Positions 53,604-62,571 of a stretch of 64,000 nucleotides of DNA are shown here, piece after piece (position 1 is the first letter of the stretch; every line of letters begins with the position of its first letter). A model generated the notes under the pieces. The model ran no database searches. It saw nothing but the letters and a program-made list of their open reading frames with translations, and was not told the DNA's origin. Both the position numbers and the translations under genes were made by a program. Source of the stretch: Salipaludibacillus neizhouensis (lineage in GTDB: Bacteria > Bacillota > Bacilli > Bacillales > Salisediminibacteriaceae); the NCBI RefSeq assembly GCF_002886185.1, contig NZ_KZ614146.1, positions 2,887,924 through 2,951,923 of the forward strand, written 5' to 3'.

Positions 53604-53805
53604 GAATAGGCAGGTCTCCTGACTTACGTCTTTATGAAAAACCCGTTTCTCCTTCCCATGCCGACAGCACAGTGGAATTGCTAAACAGATTCTAGACGTT
53701 TACAGTGGCGGGACCGTGTTGGATTTTCACCAACTTCCCTTTTCACCCTTTATGTTTAGCAAAAGCTGCTACGCGAACTTTCGTTAATATAAAGGGAACC
53801 TATTT
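53604..53805 (-). promoter_or_regulatory. Cobalamin (B12) riboswitch upstream of btuF
   Basis: On the minus strand: AAATAGG at the 5' end, AAGGGAAGTTGGTGAAAATCC, GGTCCCGCCACTGTAAA, then GTCAGGAGACCTGCCTATT at the 3' end, with AATAGG/CCTATT forming P1. These are the conserved cobalamin aptamer blocks, and they match the metE leader aptamer. A terminator follows, so effector binding should stop transcription of the btuF-to-cobU2 operon. Confidence 0.95.
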
Positions 53806-53871
53806 GTTCTATATGTAATTTGCTTCTTTGCTCTATCAGTCATTATAAGTTAGTTTTTACAGAAAGTAAAT

Positions 53872-54936
53872 TTAATTTTCAGCGTTTCCTTTCTCCGCGT
53901 CAGAGACACCTGCAGAAGAAAACGTAGCCATTTCACGCAAGATTCTGGTAGAGGCTTCTAAGATAGGAAAAGCCATTGCAGCTCCTGTCCCTTCCCCTAA
54001 TCTGAAATTCAAGTTTAATAATGGTTTCGCATCTAGTAATGCTAATGCAAATGTATGGCCAGCCTCTTGTGAGTGATGTCCAAAAATTAAATAGTCTCTT
54101 ACTTTACTGCATAATTTAGTCGCTAAAATCGCAGCTACTGTTGAGATAAATCCATCAACGAGAATTGGTGTTTGTCGAGACGCACCACCTAGCATCGCAC
54201 CAACCATTGCTGCAATTTCAAGACCACCTACTTTTGCTAAAATATCCAAAGGGTCATCCTTTGCCGGACGACGATCTGCAAGTGCTTGTTCAATGACACG
54301 CTGCTTTTTAATTAACGTTTCTGAAGAAATCCCTGTGCCAGTCCCAACAACCTTTGATACTTCTGCCCCACTAACGGCTGCTAAAATTGCACTACTACTT
54401 GTTGTATTTCCGATGCCCATTTCTCCAAGAATCAAGCTTTTTGCACCTTGACCGATCACTTTTTCAGACATGTTAATTCCTACACGAATTGCCTTTTCTA
54501 CTTCTACTTTTGTCAAAGCATCCTCTTCAGCAAAATTTTTCGTACCAAAACCGATTTTCTCTACGACAAGACCGTCCCTTTCAATGGTTTCAGCGACACC
54601 GACATCAACAACTTCCAAAAAGGCTTCTAACTGATTCGCCAAAACATTTATCGCTGATCCTCCGTCCAGGAAATTATGAACCATTTGTGCAGTTACCGCT
54701 TGAGGAAATGCTGATACCCCTTCGTTAACCACTCCATGATCTCCAGCAAAAACGATAATAGCCGGTGGAGTCACTTGTGGAAAATTTTCTCCTGTTATTT
54801 CCGCTAATTGAACGGCCAACTCTTCTAATCTCCCTAAACTACCGGGCGGCTTTGTCAACGTATCCAAATATGCTTCAACTTCCTTTGTTATCGATTTATC
54901 GACGGCCTTAATTTTTTTAATTGTTTGTTCCATCAT
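53872..54936 (-). CDS. cobT: Nicotinate-nucleotide-dimethylbenzimidazole phosphoribosyltransferase CobT
   Basis: A 354-residue enzyme making alpha-ribazole phosphate from dimethylbenzimidazole and nicotinate mononucleotide. LTKPPGSLGRLEELAVQ (about 27-43), FAGDHGVVNEGVSAFPQ (about 63-79), LGEMGIGNTTSSSA (about 170-183) and the C-terminal RLGEGTGAAMAFPILEA with catalytic Glu are all diagnostic. Last gene of the cobO-cobQ-cobT operon; the riboswitch-led btuF operon begins about 65 bp later. Confidence 0.95.
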   Translation of the reverse strand: MMEQTIKKIKAVDKSITKEVEAYLDTLTKPPGSLGRLEELAVQLAEITGENFPQVTPPAIIVFAGDHGVVNEGVSAFPQAVTAQMVHNFLDGGSAINVLANQLEAFLEVVDVGVAETIERDGLVVEKIGFGTKNFAEEDALTKVEVEKAIRVGINMSEKVIGQGAKSLILGEMGIGNTTSSSAILAAVSGAEVSKVVGTGTGISSETLIKKQRVIEQALADRRPAKDDPLDILAKVGGLEIAAMVGAMLGGASRQTPILVDGFISTVAAILATKLCSKVRDYLIFGHHSQEAGHTFALALLDAKPLLNLNFRLGEGTGAAMAFPILEASTRILREMATFSSAGVSDAEKGNAEN

Positions 54937-54950
54937 CTAGCCCCTCCATC

Positions 54951-56477
54951 CTAGTTGTCCCTTTCCGAATCCGAAAACTCTTTCATCTTCTTTTCAATCA
55001 AGGCCATATCCAGACTTTTTTCAACAACCATGGCCAAATCTGAGAAGGCTTTTTCTTTGATAGCCTCGAACGGCTTTCTATCATGGATAGGTGGTAAACC
55101 TAATCTGGTTCTTAGATCGTTTAGAATTTCTATCCGTAATAAATCATTGTGAAAGATATGATGGAAATACGTACCTATACAGCGTTGATCTGCTTGAATA
55201 AAACCATCTTGACGACCGTCTGCTAATTGTATAAACGGTAATGAATGTTTGTCCTCATATGTGGAATCACCCATATGTATTTCAAATCCTTTTACAGGAA
55301 GTTCACGATTGGAGTATCGTGCATTTCCTTCTGACAGAATCGTCACCTTTTCTTCTAAGAGTTGAGTATGTAACCCTTTGATCAACCCTAACCCATTCGT
55401 TTTTTTCGTGGCTGATTCAATCCCAAATGAATCTTCTATTTTCTCCCCCAGCATTTGATACCCTCCACATATGCCGATAATCGAGCTTTTGCCTGTTTCC
55501 ACAAGGGTGATAATCTCATCGACCATACCTAGTGTACGAAGAAATTCCAGGTCTTCTATTGTATTTTTACTTCCAGGCATAATGATCAAATCCGGCTGTC
55601 CAATTTCCTCTTTCGTTTTCACAAACCGAACATGACAGTCTTCCTCTTGAAAGAGTGGATCAATATCTGTGAAATTAGAGATTCTCGGATATTGTATAAC
55701 CGCGATATCGATATCCTTTGTCGTATCTTTTAATGCTGTATATGTATCTAAAACGACGGAATCTTCCGCTTCAATATTCAAATCTTTTACGTGAGGAATC
55801 ACTCCTAAGACTGGAAGGCTTGTGTATTCTTCAAACCATTTTAATCCTGGTTCCAATAATGAAAGATCACCTCTGAATTTGTTGATAATTACTCCAATAA
55901 CGCGTTTTCTGTCTTCAGGATCAAGAAGCTGTAATGTACCAACCAGACTAGCGAATACCCCTCCCTTGTCTATATCGCCAACTAAGACAACTGGGGCATT
56001 TGTCATCCTTGCCACACGCATATTGACAAGCTCTCGATCATTTAAATTTACCTCTGCCGGGCTTCCTGCTCCTTCTATAATTATCCTTTCATACTCTTGG
56101 GTTAACGCTTGGTAAGATTTCTGAATAAGCATTAATCCTTGTTCATAAAAGTCTGTTCGATAAGAACCGGCTTCCATGTTTCGGTATGGCTTTCCATGAA
56201 CAACTATTTGGGACCGACTTTCGCCAGTTGGTTTAATCAAAATTGGATTCATATTTGTTGAAGCCACAATCCTTGCCGCTTCAGCCTGAACCCCTTGAGC
56301 ACGGCCAATTTCCTTTCCGTCCAGTGTAATATACGAATTTAATGCCATGTTTTGTGATTTAAACGGAGCCGTTTTAAAGCCTTTATCGGCAAAAATCCGA
56401 CATAAGGCAGTAACGACAATACTTTTCCCCGCATCCGAATGCGTTCCTTGAACCATGAGAGGTTGGCATTTATCCAA
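54951..56477 (-). CDS. cobQ: Cobyric acid synthase CobQ/CbiP
   Basis: A 508-residue glutamine-dependent amidotransferase that amidates four carboxylates of adenosylcobyrinic diamide. The N-terminal synthetase half has MVQGTHSDAGKSIVVTALCR and KSQNMALNSY. The C-terminal GATase half has the nucleophile Cys in IIGICGGYQML and its partner His in GTYFHHIFHN. A GTG opens the frame 18 nt earlier but forms part of the AAAGGAGG site, so TTG at 56477 is the probable start. Its presence implies de novo or late corrin steps elsewhere, or salvage of incomplete corrinoids. Confidence 0.92.
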   Translation of the reverse strand: MDKCQPLMVQGTHSDAGKSIVVTALCRIFADKGFKTAPFKSQNMALNSYITLDGKEIGRAQGVQAEAARIVASTNMNPILIKPTGESRSQIVVHGKPYRNMEAGSYRTDFYEQGLMLIQKSYQALTQEYERIIIEGAGSPAEVNLNDRELVNMRVARMTNAPVVLVGDIDKGGVFASLVGTLQLLDPEDRKRVIGVIINKFRGDLSLLEPGLKWFEEYTSLPVLGVIPHVKDLNIEAEDSVVLDTYTALKDTTKDIDIAVIQYPRISNFTDIDPLFQEEDCHVRFVKTKEEIGQPDLIIMPGSKNTIEDLEFLRTLGMVDEIITLVETGKSSIIGICGGYQMLGEKIEDSFGIESATKKTNGLGLIKGLHTQLLEEKVTILSEGNARYSNRELPVKGFEIHMGDSTYEDKHSLPFIQLADGRQDGFIQADQRCIGTYFHHIFHNDLLRIEILNDLRTRLGLPPIHDRKPFEAIKEKAFSDLAMVVEKSLDMALIEKKMKEFSDSERDN

Positions 56478-56498
56478 CGTGAGTCCTCCTTTCACTTT

Positions 56499-57044
56499 TT
56501 AGAATTCAATCCCTTTCACTGCTGGAATACCTTCATCATAGTAGTGCTTTTCTGGTTCCATAACTGAAACGAGGTCTGCAATATCCTTGATCTCCTTTTT
56601 TGCATCTCTTCCCGTAATCACGAGGTGAACATGATTAGGTCTGTTCTTGATCATATCAATCACTTCCGTGAGAGGTAACACATCGTCAATTGGAAACTTT
56701 TCCAATGCTAACGCGTTATTTAATTCATCCAAGATAACGACATCATATTCTCCACTCATTACCGCAGCTTTCGCTTTAGGCCATCCGATTCTTAACGCTT
56801 CCCGATGTTCTTCCGGTGTTTTAGTCCATGTGAACCCAATGCCGAGTTGTGTCATTTCTACGCCAAGTTTTTTTAATGCAATTTGCTCTCCGTAAGATCG
56901 CTCAGGCGATTTGATAAATTGAAAAATTCCAACACTCATTCCTCTCCCGATACTTCGAAGAGCCAGTCCTAAGGCCGATGTTGTTTTACCTTTTCCGTGC
57001 CCCGTAAAAACGAGGGTCAAACCGTGTTTTTTCTGTTCATTCAT
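56499..57044 (-). CDS. cobO: Cob(I)yrinic acid a,c-diamide adenosyltransferase CobO/BtuR
   Basis: A 181-residue P-loop adenosyltransferase. FTGHGKGKTTSALGLALR (about 13-30) is the CobA-type Walker A, DVVILDELNNAL (about 100-111) the Walker B, and VITGRDAKKEI follows. Single-domain CobA/BtuR size. First gene of the operon with cobQ and cobT. No riboswitch was seen in its 280-bp upstream region. Confidence 0.93.
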   Translation of the reverse strand: MNEQKKHGLTLVFTGHGKGKTTSALGLALRSIGRGMSVGIFQFIKSPERSYGEQIALKKLGVEMTQLGIGFTWTKTPEEHREALRIGWPKAKAAVMSGEYDVVILDELNNALALEKFPIDDVLPLTEVIDMIKNRPNHVHLVITGRDAKKEIKDIADLVSVMEPEKHYYDEGIPAVKGIEF

Positions 57045-57205
57045 TTTTTTGCCTCCTAAAATTATATACTAAATGTATAAGTTCATTCTATCTTATAACT
57101 AACTCTTGCATACAACTTATTGTTTGCACTTCCAAAACTTAAAGTAATTGTAGTTGGATTAGGTAATATCATCAACACTTTATTATGAAGTTTAGTGAAA
57201 CAAGA

Positions 57206-57258
57206 TTGTATTTCTGCTTAAGCTTCGGTATGATAATAGTGTGGAAAACCGTTTGCAC
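57206..57258 (+). promoter_or_regulatory. Alpha-glucosidase promoter with LacI-type operator
   Basis: TTGTAT (57206-57211), a 17-nt spacer and TATGAT (57229-57234), followed by GTGGAAAACCGTTTGCAC (57241-57258) at the likely start site. The operator is palindromic (GTGnAAA/TTTnCAC around a CG-containing centre), typical of LacI/GalR family regulators, and partly fits a CcpA cre site. No regulator gene is in the window. Confidence 0.6.
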
Positions 57259-57326
57259 AAATTATATTGAAAGAATTCCACTTTTATATAATTTAAAAAA
57301 TAAATCTACATTATAGAATATACGAG

Positions 57327-59012
57327 GTGGAGAAAATGGAGAGATTTTGGTGGAAAGAAGCTGTTGGATACCAAGTGTATCCCCGTAGTTTTCAAGATAG
57401 TAATGGGGATGGGATTGGCGATCTTCAAGGTATTATTCAACGATTGGATTATTTACAGGACCTTGGTATTAATTTTATTTGGATTTGTCCTATGTACAAA
57501 TCACCTTTGGATGACAATGGATATGACATTTCTGATTATCAGGATATCTTAGAGGATTTTGGCACAATGGCTGATTTTGATGAGCTTCTTGAACAATGTC
57601 ATGTGCGAGGAATCAGATTAATTATTGACCTCGTATTGAATCATACAAGCGATGAACACCCTTGGTTCATAGAATCCCGAACATCTAAAACCAATCCTAA
57701 ACGTGACTGGTACATTTGGCGCGACGGAAAAAAAGAAAAAGAGCCGAATAACTGGGAAAGCATATTTGGTGGGTCTTCATGGGAGTATGATTCAAAAACG
57801 GATCAATATTTTCTTCACGTGTTTTCTCGAAGACAACCTGATTTGAATTGGGAAAATTCTGAAGTACGTTCCGCCCTGTATGACATGGTTAATTGGTGGC
57901 TCGATAAAGGAGTTGACGGATTCAGGATAGATGCAATTAGTCATATTAAAAAAAGACCTGGTTTTCCAGATATGCCTAACCCTCTCCATAAAAAATATGT
58001 ATCTTCCTTTGACATGCATATGAATCAAAAAGGAATCCATACATTTTTGCAAGAATACAAGGATCAAACCTATGCAAAATACGACGACAAATTAATCGTT
58101 GGAGAAGCAAATGGTGTGAGTGTAGATGAGGCGCATTTATGGGTTGGTAAAACTGGAAAAATGGACATGGTTTTTCAATTTGAGCACCTTGACCTTTGGG
58201 ACTCAAATCCAGATGTGGGTCTGGATATTCCTGGTTTAAAGAAAGTTCTGACTCGCTGGCAAAAAGGCCTGGACCACGACGGCTGGAACGCTCTTTTCGT
58301 TGAAAATCATGACAAAGCACGTGTTGTCTCAACATGGGGGAATGACAAAGAATATTGGCGTGAAAGCGCAACTTCAATTGCGACTATGTACTTCTTTATG
58401 AAAGGTACTCCTTTTATATATCAAGGTCAAGAAATCGGAATGACTAATAGTTATTTCCAGTCCATTGAAGATTACCGCGATGTCGCTGCAAAAAATTTAT
58501 ATCAGGAACAGATGGAAGCAGGTGTGGAAAAAACAGATATCATCCATACGCTTGCAAATACATCTCGTGATAACAGCAGAACTCCAATGCAGTGGTCTAG
58601 TGAAAAGAACGCTGGTTTTTCTGAGGGAAGTCCTTGGATCAAAGTTAATCCGAACTTTACGGAAATAAATGTTGAAAAACAGTCACAAGATAAAAACTCC
58701 ATCCTTCAGTTTCACAAGGATATGATTCAACTTAAGAAACGTAATTCTATCTTTACTTACGGTTCTTATGACTTACTGTTAGCAAAGGATGAGCATATTT
58801 TCTCTTACAAACGTCAACTTGATGGTCAAACTGCAATTATCATTTCTAATTTAACAGATAAAGAAGCAACATGGTCAGTTGATTCAAAAGAAAACGCGAT
58901 AAACAGTGAAGAAATTGTGTTACACAACCTTCCAATTACAGATCACCAAGATACGAGAAGTCTTTCCTTGAAACCCTTTGAGGCAAGAGTTTATTTGAAA
59001 AGAAAAGCCTAG
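57327..59012 (+). CDS. malL: GH13 alpha-glucosidase (oligo-1,6-glucosidase type)
   Basis: A 561-residue glycoside hydrolase of family 13 that releases glucose from isomaltose, maltose or sucrose-like oligosaccharides inside the cell. YQVYPRSFQDSNGDGIGDL (about 15-33), DLVLNHTS (region I), GFRIDAIS (catalytic Asp), IVGEANGV (acid/base Glu) and FVENHDKARV (region IV) are all present. No signal peptide. No transporter gene is adjacent. The start follows GAGGTGG; an ATG two codons later is possible. Substrate specificity between oligo-1,6-glucosidase and related enzymes cannot be fixed from sequence alone. Confidence 0.88.
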   Translation: MEKMERFWWKEAVGYQVYPRSFQDSNGDGIGDLQGIIQRLDYLQDLGINFIWICPMYKSPLDDNGYDISDYQDILEDFGTMADFDELLEQCHVRGIRLIIDLVLNHTSDEHPWFIESRTSKTNPKRDWYIWRDGKKEKEPNNWESIFGGSSWEYDSKTDQYFLHVFSRRQPDLNWENSEVRSALYDMVNWWLDKGVDGFRIDAISHIKKRPGFPDMPNPLHKKYVSSFDMHMNQKGIHTFLQEYKDQTYAKYDDKLIVGEANGVSVDEAHLWVGKTGKMDMVFQFEHLDLWDSNPDVGLDIPGLKKVLTRWQKGLDHDGWNALFVENHDKARVVSTWGNDKEYWRESATSIATMYFFMKGTPFIYQGQEIGMTNSYFQSIEDYRDVAAKNLYQEQMEAGVEKTDIIHTLANTSRDNSRTPMQWSSEKNAGFSEGSPWIKVNPNFTEINVEKQSQDKNSILQFHKDMIQLKKRNSIFTYGSYDLLLAKDEHIFSYKRQLDGQTAIIISNLTDKEATWSVDSKENAINSEEIVLHNLPITDHQDTRSLSLKPFEARVYLKRKA

Positions 59013-59063
59013 ATCTTAGAGCTAAGCTAGAACTGATTAGAAAGTTTAGCTTCAAAAACGCTT

Positions 59064-59096
59064 AAGCGCACCAGCCTATTAGGCTGATGCGCTTTT
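59064..59096. terminator. Bidirectional terminator after the alpha-glucosidase gene
   Basis: AAGCGCACCAGCC (59064-59076) pairs with GGCTGATGCGCTT (59082-59094), one mismatch, loop TATTA, with TTTT following. Confidence 0.85.
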
Positions 59097-59101
59097 CCTT
59101 T

Positions 59102-59566
59102 CTAAGCTTCTCTTTTCACCTCTTCTTGCCATAGCATATCAATATGTGGAATATCATCTTCTGGATAAACCTCTGAGATTGGGCGGAATCCAAACGATGC
59201 ATAAAACTTTTGCGCGTATTCTTGTGCCTGCAGTTTGATTTCCTTTTCATGAAGCTGTTCTTTCAAGAATTCCAAACCACGTTCCATTAGTTTTTTACCT
59301 AAACCTGTATTACGGTAATCATGTCTCACTAACACTCTGCCGATGGATGCTTGTTTTTCATAACTTATACCTAACGGAAGAAGTCTTGCATACGTTATAA
59401 TCTCATCATTTTCCTTTGCAAAAAGGTGATACGAGTCTTGATCTTTGTTGTCAATTTCCGGGTATGGACACTCTTGTTCAACAACAAATACGTTCACCCT
59501 TTCATGTAAAATTTGATAAAGCTCCAATGTAGTTAAGTCATGGAACTTTTTTATATACCAATCCAT
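59102..59566 (-). CDS. elaA: GNAT acetyltransferase ElaA
   Basis: A 154-residue single-domain GNAT. LTTLELYQILHERVNVFVVEQECPYPEIDNKD (about 11-42) is the ElaA family opening. SIGRVLVRHDYRNTGLGKKLME (about 73-94) is the acetyl-CoA-binding strand and loop, followed by YAQKFYASFGF. Acetyl acceptor unknown. Monocistronic; start ATG after GGGGAG. Confidence 0.85.
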   Translation of the reverse strand: MDWYIKKFHDLTTLELYQILHERVNVFVVEQECPYPEIDNKDQDSYHLFAKENDEIITYARLLPLGISYEKQASIGRVLVRHDYRNTGLGKKLMERGLEFLKEQLHEKEIKLQAQEYAQKFYASFGFRPISEVYPEDDIPHIDMLWQEEVKREA

Positions 59567-59632
59567 ATGTAGCTCTCCCCTTTATGAATTTGAAATCTCT
59601 AAACGTAACTTGTTAGGATGTTTTTGGCTTCA

Positions 59633-60604
59633 TTAATTTCTTAGAATAATATAGAAAAGATATCCCAGATAAAAAACTACAAATAGGATACCTTCCACTC
59701 TTCCTACTTTCCATCCAGTCCTTGAAAATATTAGAAGTAACACTGTAAAAAGAATCATCACTACTGTATCCGTGAATATTTTAACATCTATCAACAATGG
59801 TGAGATGATAGAGGATGCCCCTAGAACAAACAATATGTTAAAAATACAACTGCCGACAATATTACCAAGAGCAAGATCGCTGTATTTTTTCAATGCTGCA
59901 GTAATGGAGGTTACAAATTCAGGTAACGAAGATCCAATAGCTACAATCGTTAACCCTACCAATGTTTCACTCATACCGAATCGAAGAGCAATATCTGTAC
60001 TGCTCTCTACAACCCAATAACCACCAAGAATTACTGCCGCAAGTCCTAGCAGGGTAAAAACACTGCTTTTTTTCCATTTTGCTTCACTCTTAGCAGATCT
60101 GTTTTCGACACCCGATTCCATCGCGGTATCTCGACTGTTCAGGGCTAACTCAATAATATAATACATGAAAATAAGAAAGAATAGTAACAGAACTAATCCA
60201 TCGCCGCGTGAAAGCATATTAGATGCTTCTCCATCCACCCCAACATCCGCAACCAATGCCAGCAAAGCAATACTAGCAATGAGTGTAAATGGTATCTCTT
60301 TACGAACTGTCTGTCCCTCAACTTTTAAAGGCAATAATATAGCAGTTATACCTACAACTCCTGCGATATTAATGATGTTACTTCCAATAACATTTCCAAT
60401 TGTTACACCGGGATTCCCTTCTAATGCCGCAATAATACTCACAGTCGCTTCAGGCGCACCTGTACCAAAAGCGACTATCGTTAGCCCAACTAATAATGGT
60501 GGAACGGCAAAAATCCGTGCTAATTCAGAAGCTCCTGTAACAAACCAATCTGCTCCTTTAATGAGTAATAAAAATCCTAACACCAGAAATAAATAGACCA
60601 TCAT
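59633..60604 (-). CDS. Calcium/cation antiporter, CaCA family (YrbG-like)
   Basis: A 323-residue membrane exchanger with two inverted alpha repeats. Each repeat carries the ion-binding motif: IVAFGTGAPEATVSIIAA (about 43-60) and IVAIGSSLPEFVTSITAA (about 222-239). Each is followed by GNVIGSNIINI or GNIVGSCIFNI. Ten or so hydrophobic segments and a charged central loop (about 160-180). It probably exports Ca2+ in exchange for Na+ or H+, which would suit a salt-exposed organism. Start ATG after GGAAGG; first repeat has Thr-Gly where many have Ser. Confidence 0.85.
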   Translation of the reverse strand: MMVYLFLVLGFLLLIKGADWFVTGASELARIFAVPPLLVGLTIVAFGTGAPEATVSIIAALEGNPGVTIGNVIGSNIINIAGVVGITAILLPLKVEGQTVRKEIPFTLIASIALLALVADVGVDGEASNMLSRGDGLVLLLFFLIFMYYIIELALNSRDTAMESGVENRSAKSEAKWKKSSVFTLLGLAAVILGGYWVVESSTDIALRFGMSETLVGLTIVAIGSSLPEFVTSITAALKKYSDLALGNIVGSCIFNILFVLGASSIISPLLIDVKIFTDTVVMILFTVLLLIFSRTGWKVGRVEGILFVVFYLGYLFYIILRN

Positions 60605-60839
60605 TAAACACCTTCCTGTCTTTTGTCACTAGAAGGTCTTATTATTTGCTCTAAATCACTATTTATTCCATACTTAAGACTTATGTTAAACCTATTTAGA
60701 AACGTTTTTCCTACTACAAAACAACTAGTACGAGATTTTTTCACATATTATTTTACGTAACCAGTAAATCATGAGTACTACTAGCGAGAAAGGGTATGTA
60801 TAATAAAATAGAGTTACATTTAGTATCGGAGGAGCAATT

Positions 60840-61298
60840 ATGAAAAAATATCTCATTGGTTTGTCTACACTAATATTTTCAATTTTACTTGTTTTCGTAA
60901 AAAAAACCAAAACAGAATCCTCACCAAGCGGCCTTGAGGACAAAGAAGTCGCTTTACCAAAGGATTCATCTATTCCGAATCCTTCACTTGCCCATTCAAG
61001 GGAAAAAAAACAGATTGAACCTCTGCCATTTAAAGGTGATATTCATCGTTCAAAACAAATTATTCAAGAATTACTTGAACAGGAGATAGATGTCGTTTCA
61101 ATCTATATTGAAGAAAATTATATCTCAGCGGTTTTCACTTCACCAAACCATCGAGTCAAGGACGATGTAGAATTCCTCTTTGACACTGTCAATCAGCAGA
61201 TTGATTACCACTCTGTTTCCAGAATCGGCTATTCCGATATTGGTGTCAATAGAAAAAGATACGATGCCATTCGAGAAAAATACTTGGCAAACAGTTAG
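60840..61298 (+). CDS. DUF1499 family membrane-anchored protein
   Basis: A 152-residue protein. An N-terminal hydrophobic helix (about 4-20) without a clear cleavage site or lipobox suggests anchoring. The body matches DUF1499: FKGDIHRSKQIIQELLE, the region with DDVEFLFDTVNQQIDYHS and the closing SRIGYSDIGVNRKRYDAIREKY, which is the most conserved part. Function is not known. Start ATG after GGAGGAG; monocistronic. Confidence 0.8.
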   Translation: MKKYLIGLSTLIFSILLVFVKKTKTESSPSGLEDKEVALPKDSSIPNPSLAHSREKKQIEPLPFKGDIHRSKQIIQELLEQEIDVVSIYIEENYISAVFTSPNHRVKDDVEFLFDTVNQQIDYHSVSRIGYSDIGVNRKRYDAIREKYLANS

Positions 61299-61382
61299 TC
61301 TATTTTCGTTTTAAAGGATATGATACCATTTGAAACCTCTAGGCACCTTCTTTCGGTGAGGTCCTCAGCTATAGCTTTTCAA

Positions 61383-61420
61383 GGGCACTGTAAAAAAGAT
61401 ATTTCTTTTCAGTGTCCTAT
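61383..61420. terminator. Bidirectional terminator
   Basis: GGGCACTG (61383-61390) pairs with CAGTGTCC (61410-61417), one G-T pair, with an A-rich/T-rich loop extension; it lies between convergent genes. Confidence 0.7.
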
Positions 61421-61438
61421 TTATGCCTTCTGAAGCCT

Positions 61439-62338
61439 TCATCCATTATCTGCTTCATACCAAGTAAAATTATTTTTACCGTGGTTTTTAGTTTTATACA
61501 AAGCTTGATCCGCTCGCTTTAGCATTTCAGCCAGATTTGAATTCTCATCGCTCCAAGTTAGCCCAATACTTATTGTCACAAAAACTTTTTCATCTTCATA
61601 AACCCAAGGTTCATCCATTGAATGAATCATCCTTAACGCAATAGCATTCACTTGTTCTTCGTCTTTTAATGTCGGAAGTAACACAGTGAATTCGTCTCCA
61701 CCGATCCTAGCAATAGTGTCTTTAGAACGCATACATTTCTTTAGTCTGATAGCAAACTCACGCAACAGTTCATCACCTGCTTCGTGCCCAAAACGGTCAT
61801 TTACTTGCTTGAAGTCATCGAAATCTAAGTACATAATCGTAAAAGGATCTTTTGTTTCTATATATCGTAAATACTCTTCTTCTAGCTTTCTATTAAACAT
61901 ATTTCGGTTAGGCAGCCCTGTGAGAGCATCGTGGAACGCCATATGGCCAACATATTCTTCATAGAGTTTCTTTTTGGTAATATCTCTAGTAATACATAAG
62001 ACAAACTCTACCTTGTTTGATTTATATGTAATTGGTGACAATATAGACTCATCCACACATCCGTTTATTCGTTTGAATTCATAACTCATTGGTCGATTCT
62101 CCACACACGTTTCCTCATATTGTTCATGAAGTATGGCAGCAACATCTTCTGGAAGAACATCAAATAAACTTTTTCCAATAACATCCTCTGTTATGTTTGC
62201 TCTGCTTTTTCCTTCTTTATTAACAGCAACATATATAAATCCATCTTCTGATACTTGCATCACAAAAACTGCATCTGTCATACAATCAATAAACGTTTGG
62301 AATTCATCGCGCAAGTTTACAAATAATTCTTTAAGCAA
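61439..62338 (-). CDS. PAS-GGDEF diguanylate cyclase
   Basis: About 299 residues, making c-di-GMP from GTP. A PAS sensor domain (about 12-125) is followed by a GGDEF domain (about 140-299). HDALTGLPNRNMFNRKLEEE opens the catalytic domain, DFDDFKQVNDRFGHEAGDELL holds the metal-binding Asp, and RIGGDEFTVLLP is the active-site loop. RSKD lies five residues before GGDEF and is an intact RxxD product-inhibition site. No membrane helices, so it is cytoplasmic. Start is uncertain: GAAGGG is 2 nt from a TTG at 62347 and 11 nt from a TTG at 62338, which is preferred. Confidence 0.88.
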   Translation of the reverse strand: MLKELFVNLRDEFQTFIDCMTDAVFVMQVSEDGFIYVAVNKEGKSRANITEDVIGKSLFDVLPEDVAAILHEQYEETCVENRPMSYEFKRINGCVDESILSPITYKSNKVEFVLCITRDITKKKLYEEYVGHMAFHDALTGLPNRNMFNRKLEEEYLRYIETKDPFTIMYLDFDDFKQVNDRFGHEAGDELLREFAIRLKKCMRSKDTIARIGGDEFTVLLPTLKDEEQVNAIALRMIHSMDEPWVYEDEKVFVTISIGLTWSDENSNLAEMLKRADQALYKTKNHGKNNFTWYEADNG

Positions 62339-62439
62339 GATTATCAAATCCCTTCACTAACAAATTCTCCTCTCAATCATATAGGAATAAATTCGCTATC
62401 GCCCACGGTAACTATATTATTAACAAATGAATAAAGAAA

Positions 62440-62473
62440 ATCTGGCTCGGAGATAATTCCCGGTAAGCCAGAT
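62440..62473 (-). terminator. Terminator of the VOC protein gene
   Basis: ATCTGGCT (62440-62447) pairs with AGCCAGAT (62466-62473), followed on the minus strand by TTTTCTTT. Confidence 0.75.
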
Positions 62474-62571
62474 CGCTTTTATTTAGTAATGTTTTTATAA
62501 AGTTCGGATAACTCCTATTGTTGAAAGTCTTAAATAAGAAAATCCCCGATAATTCAACATGTCTATTAAAA

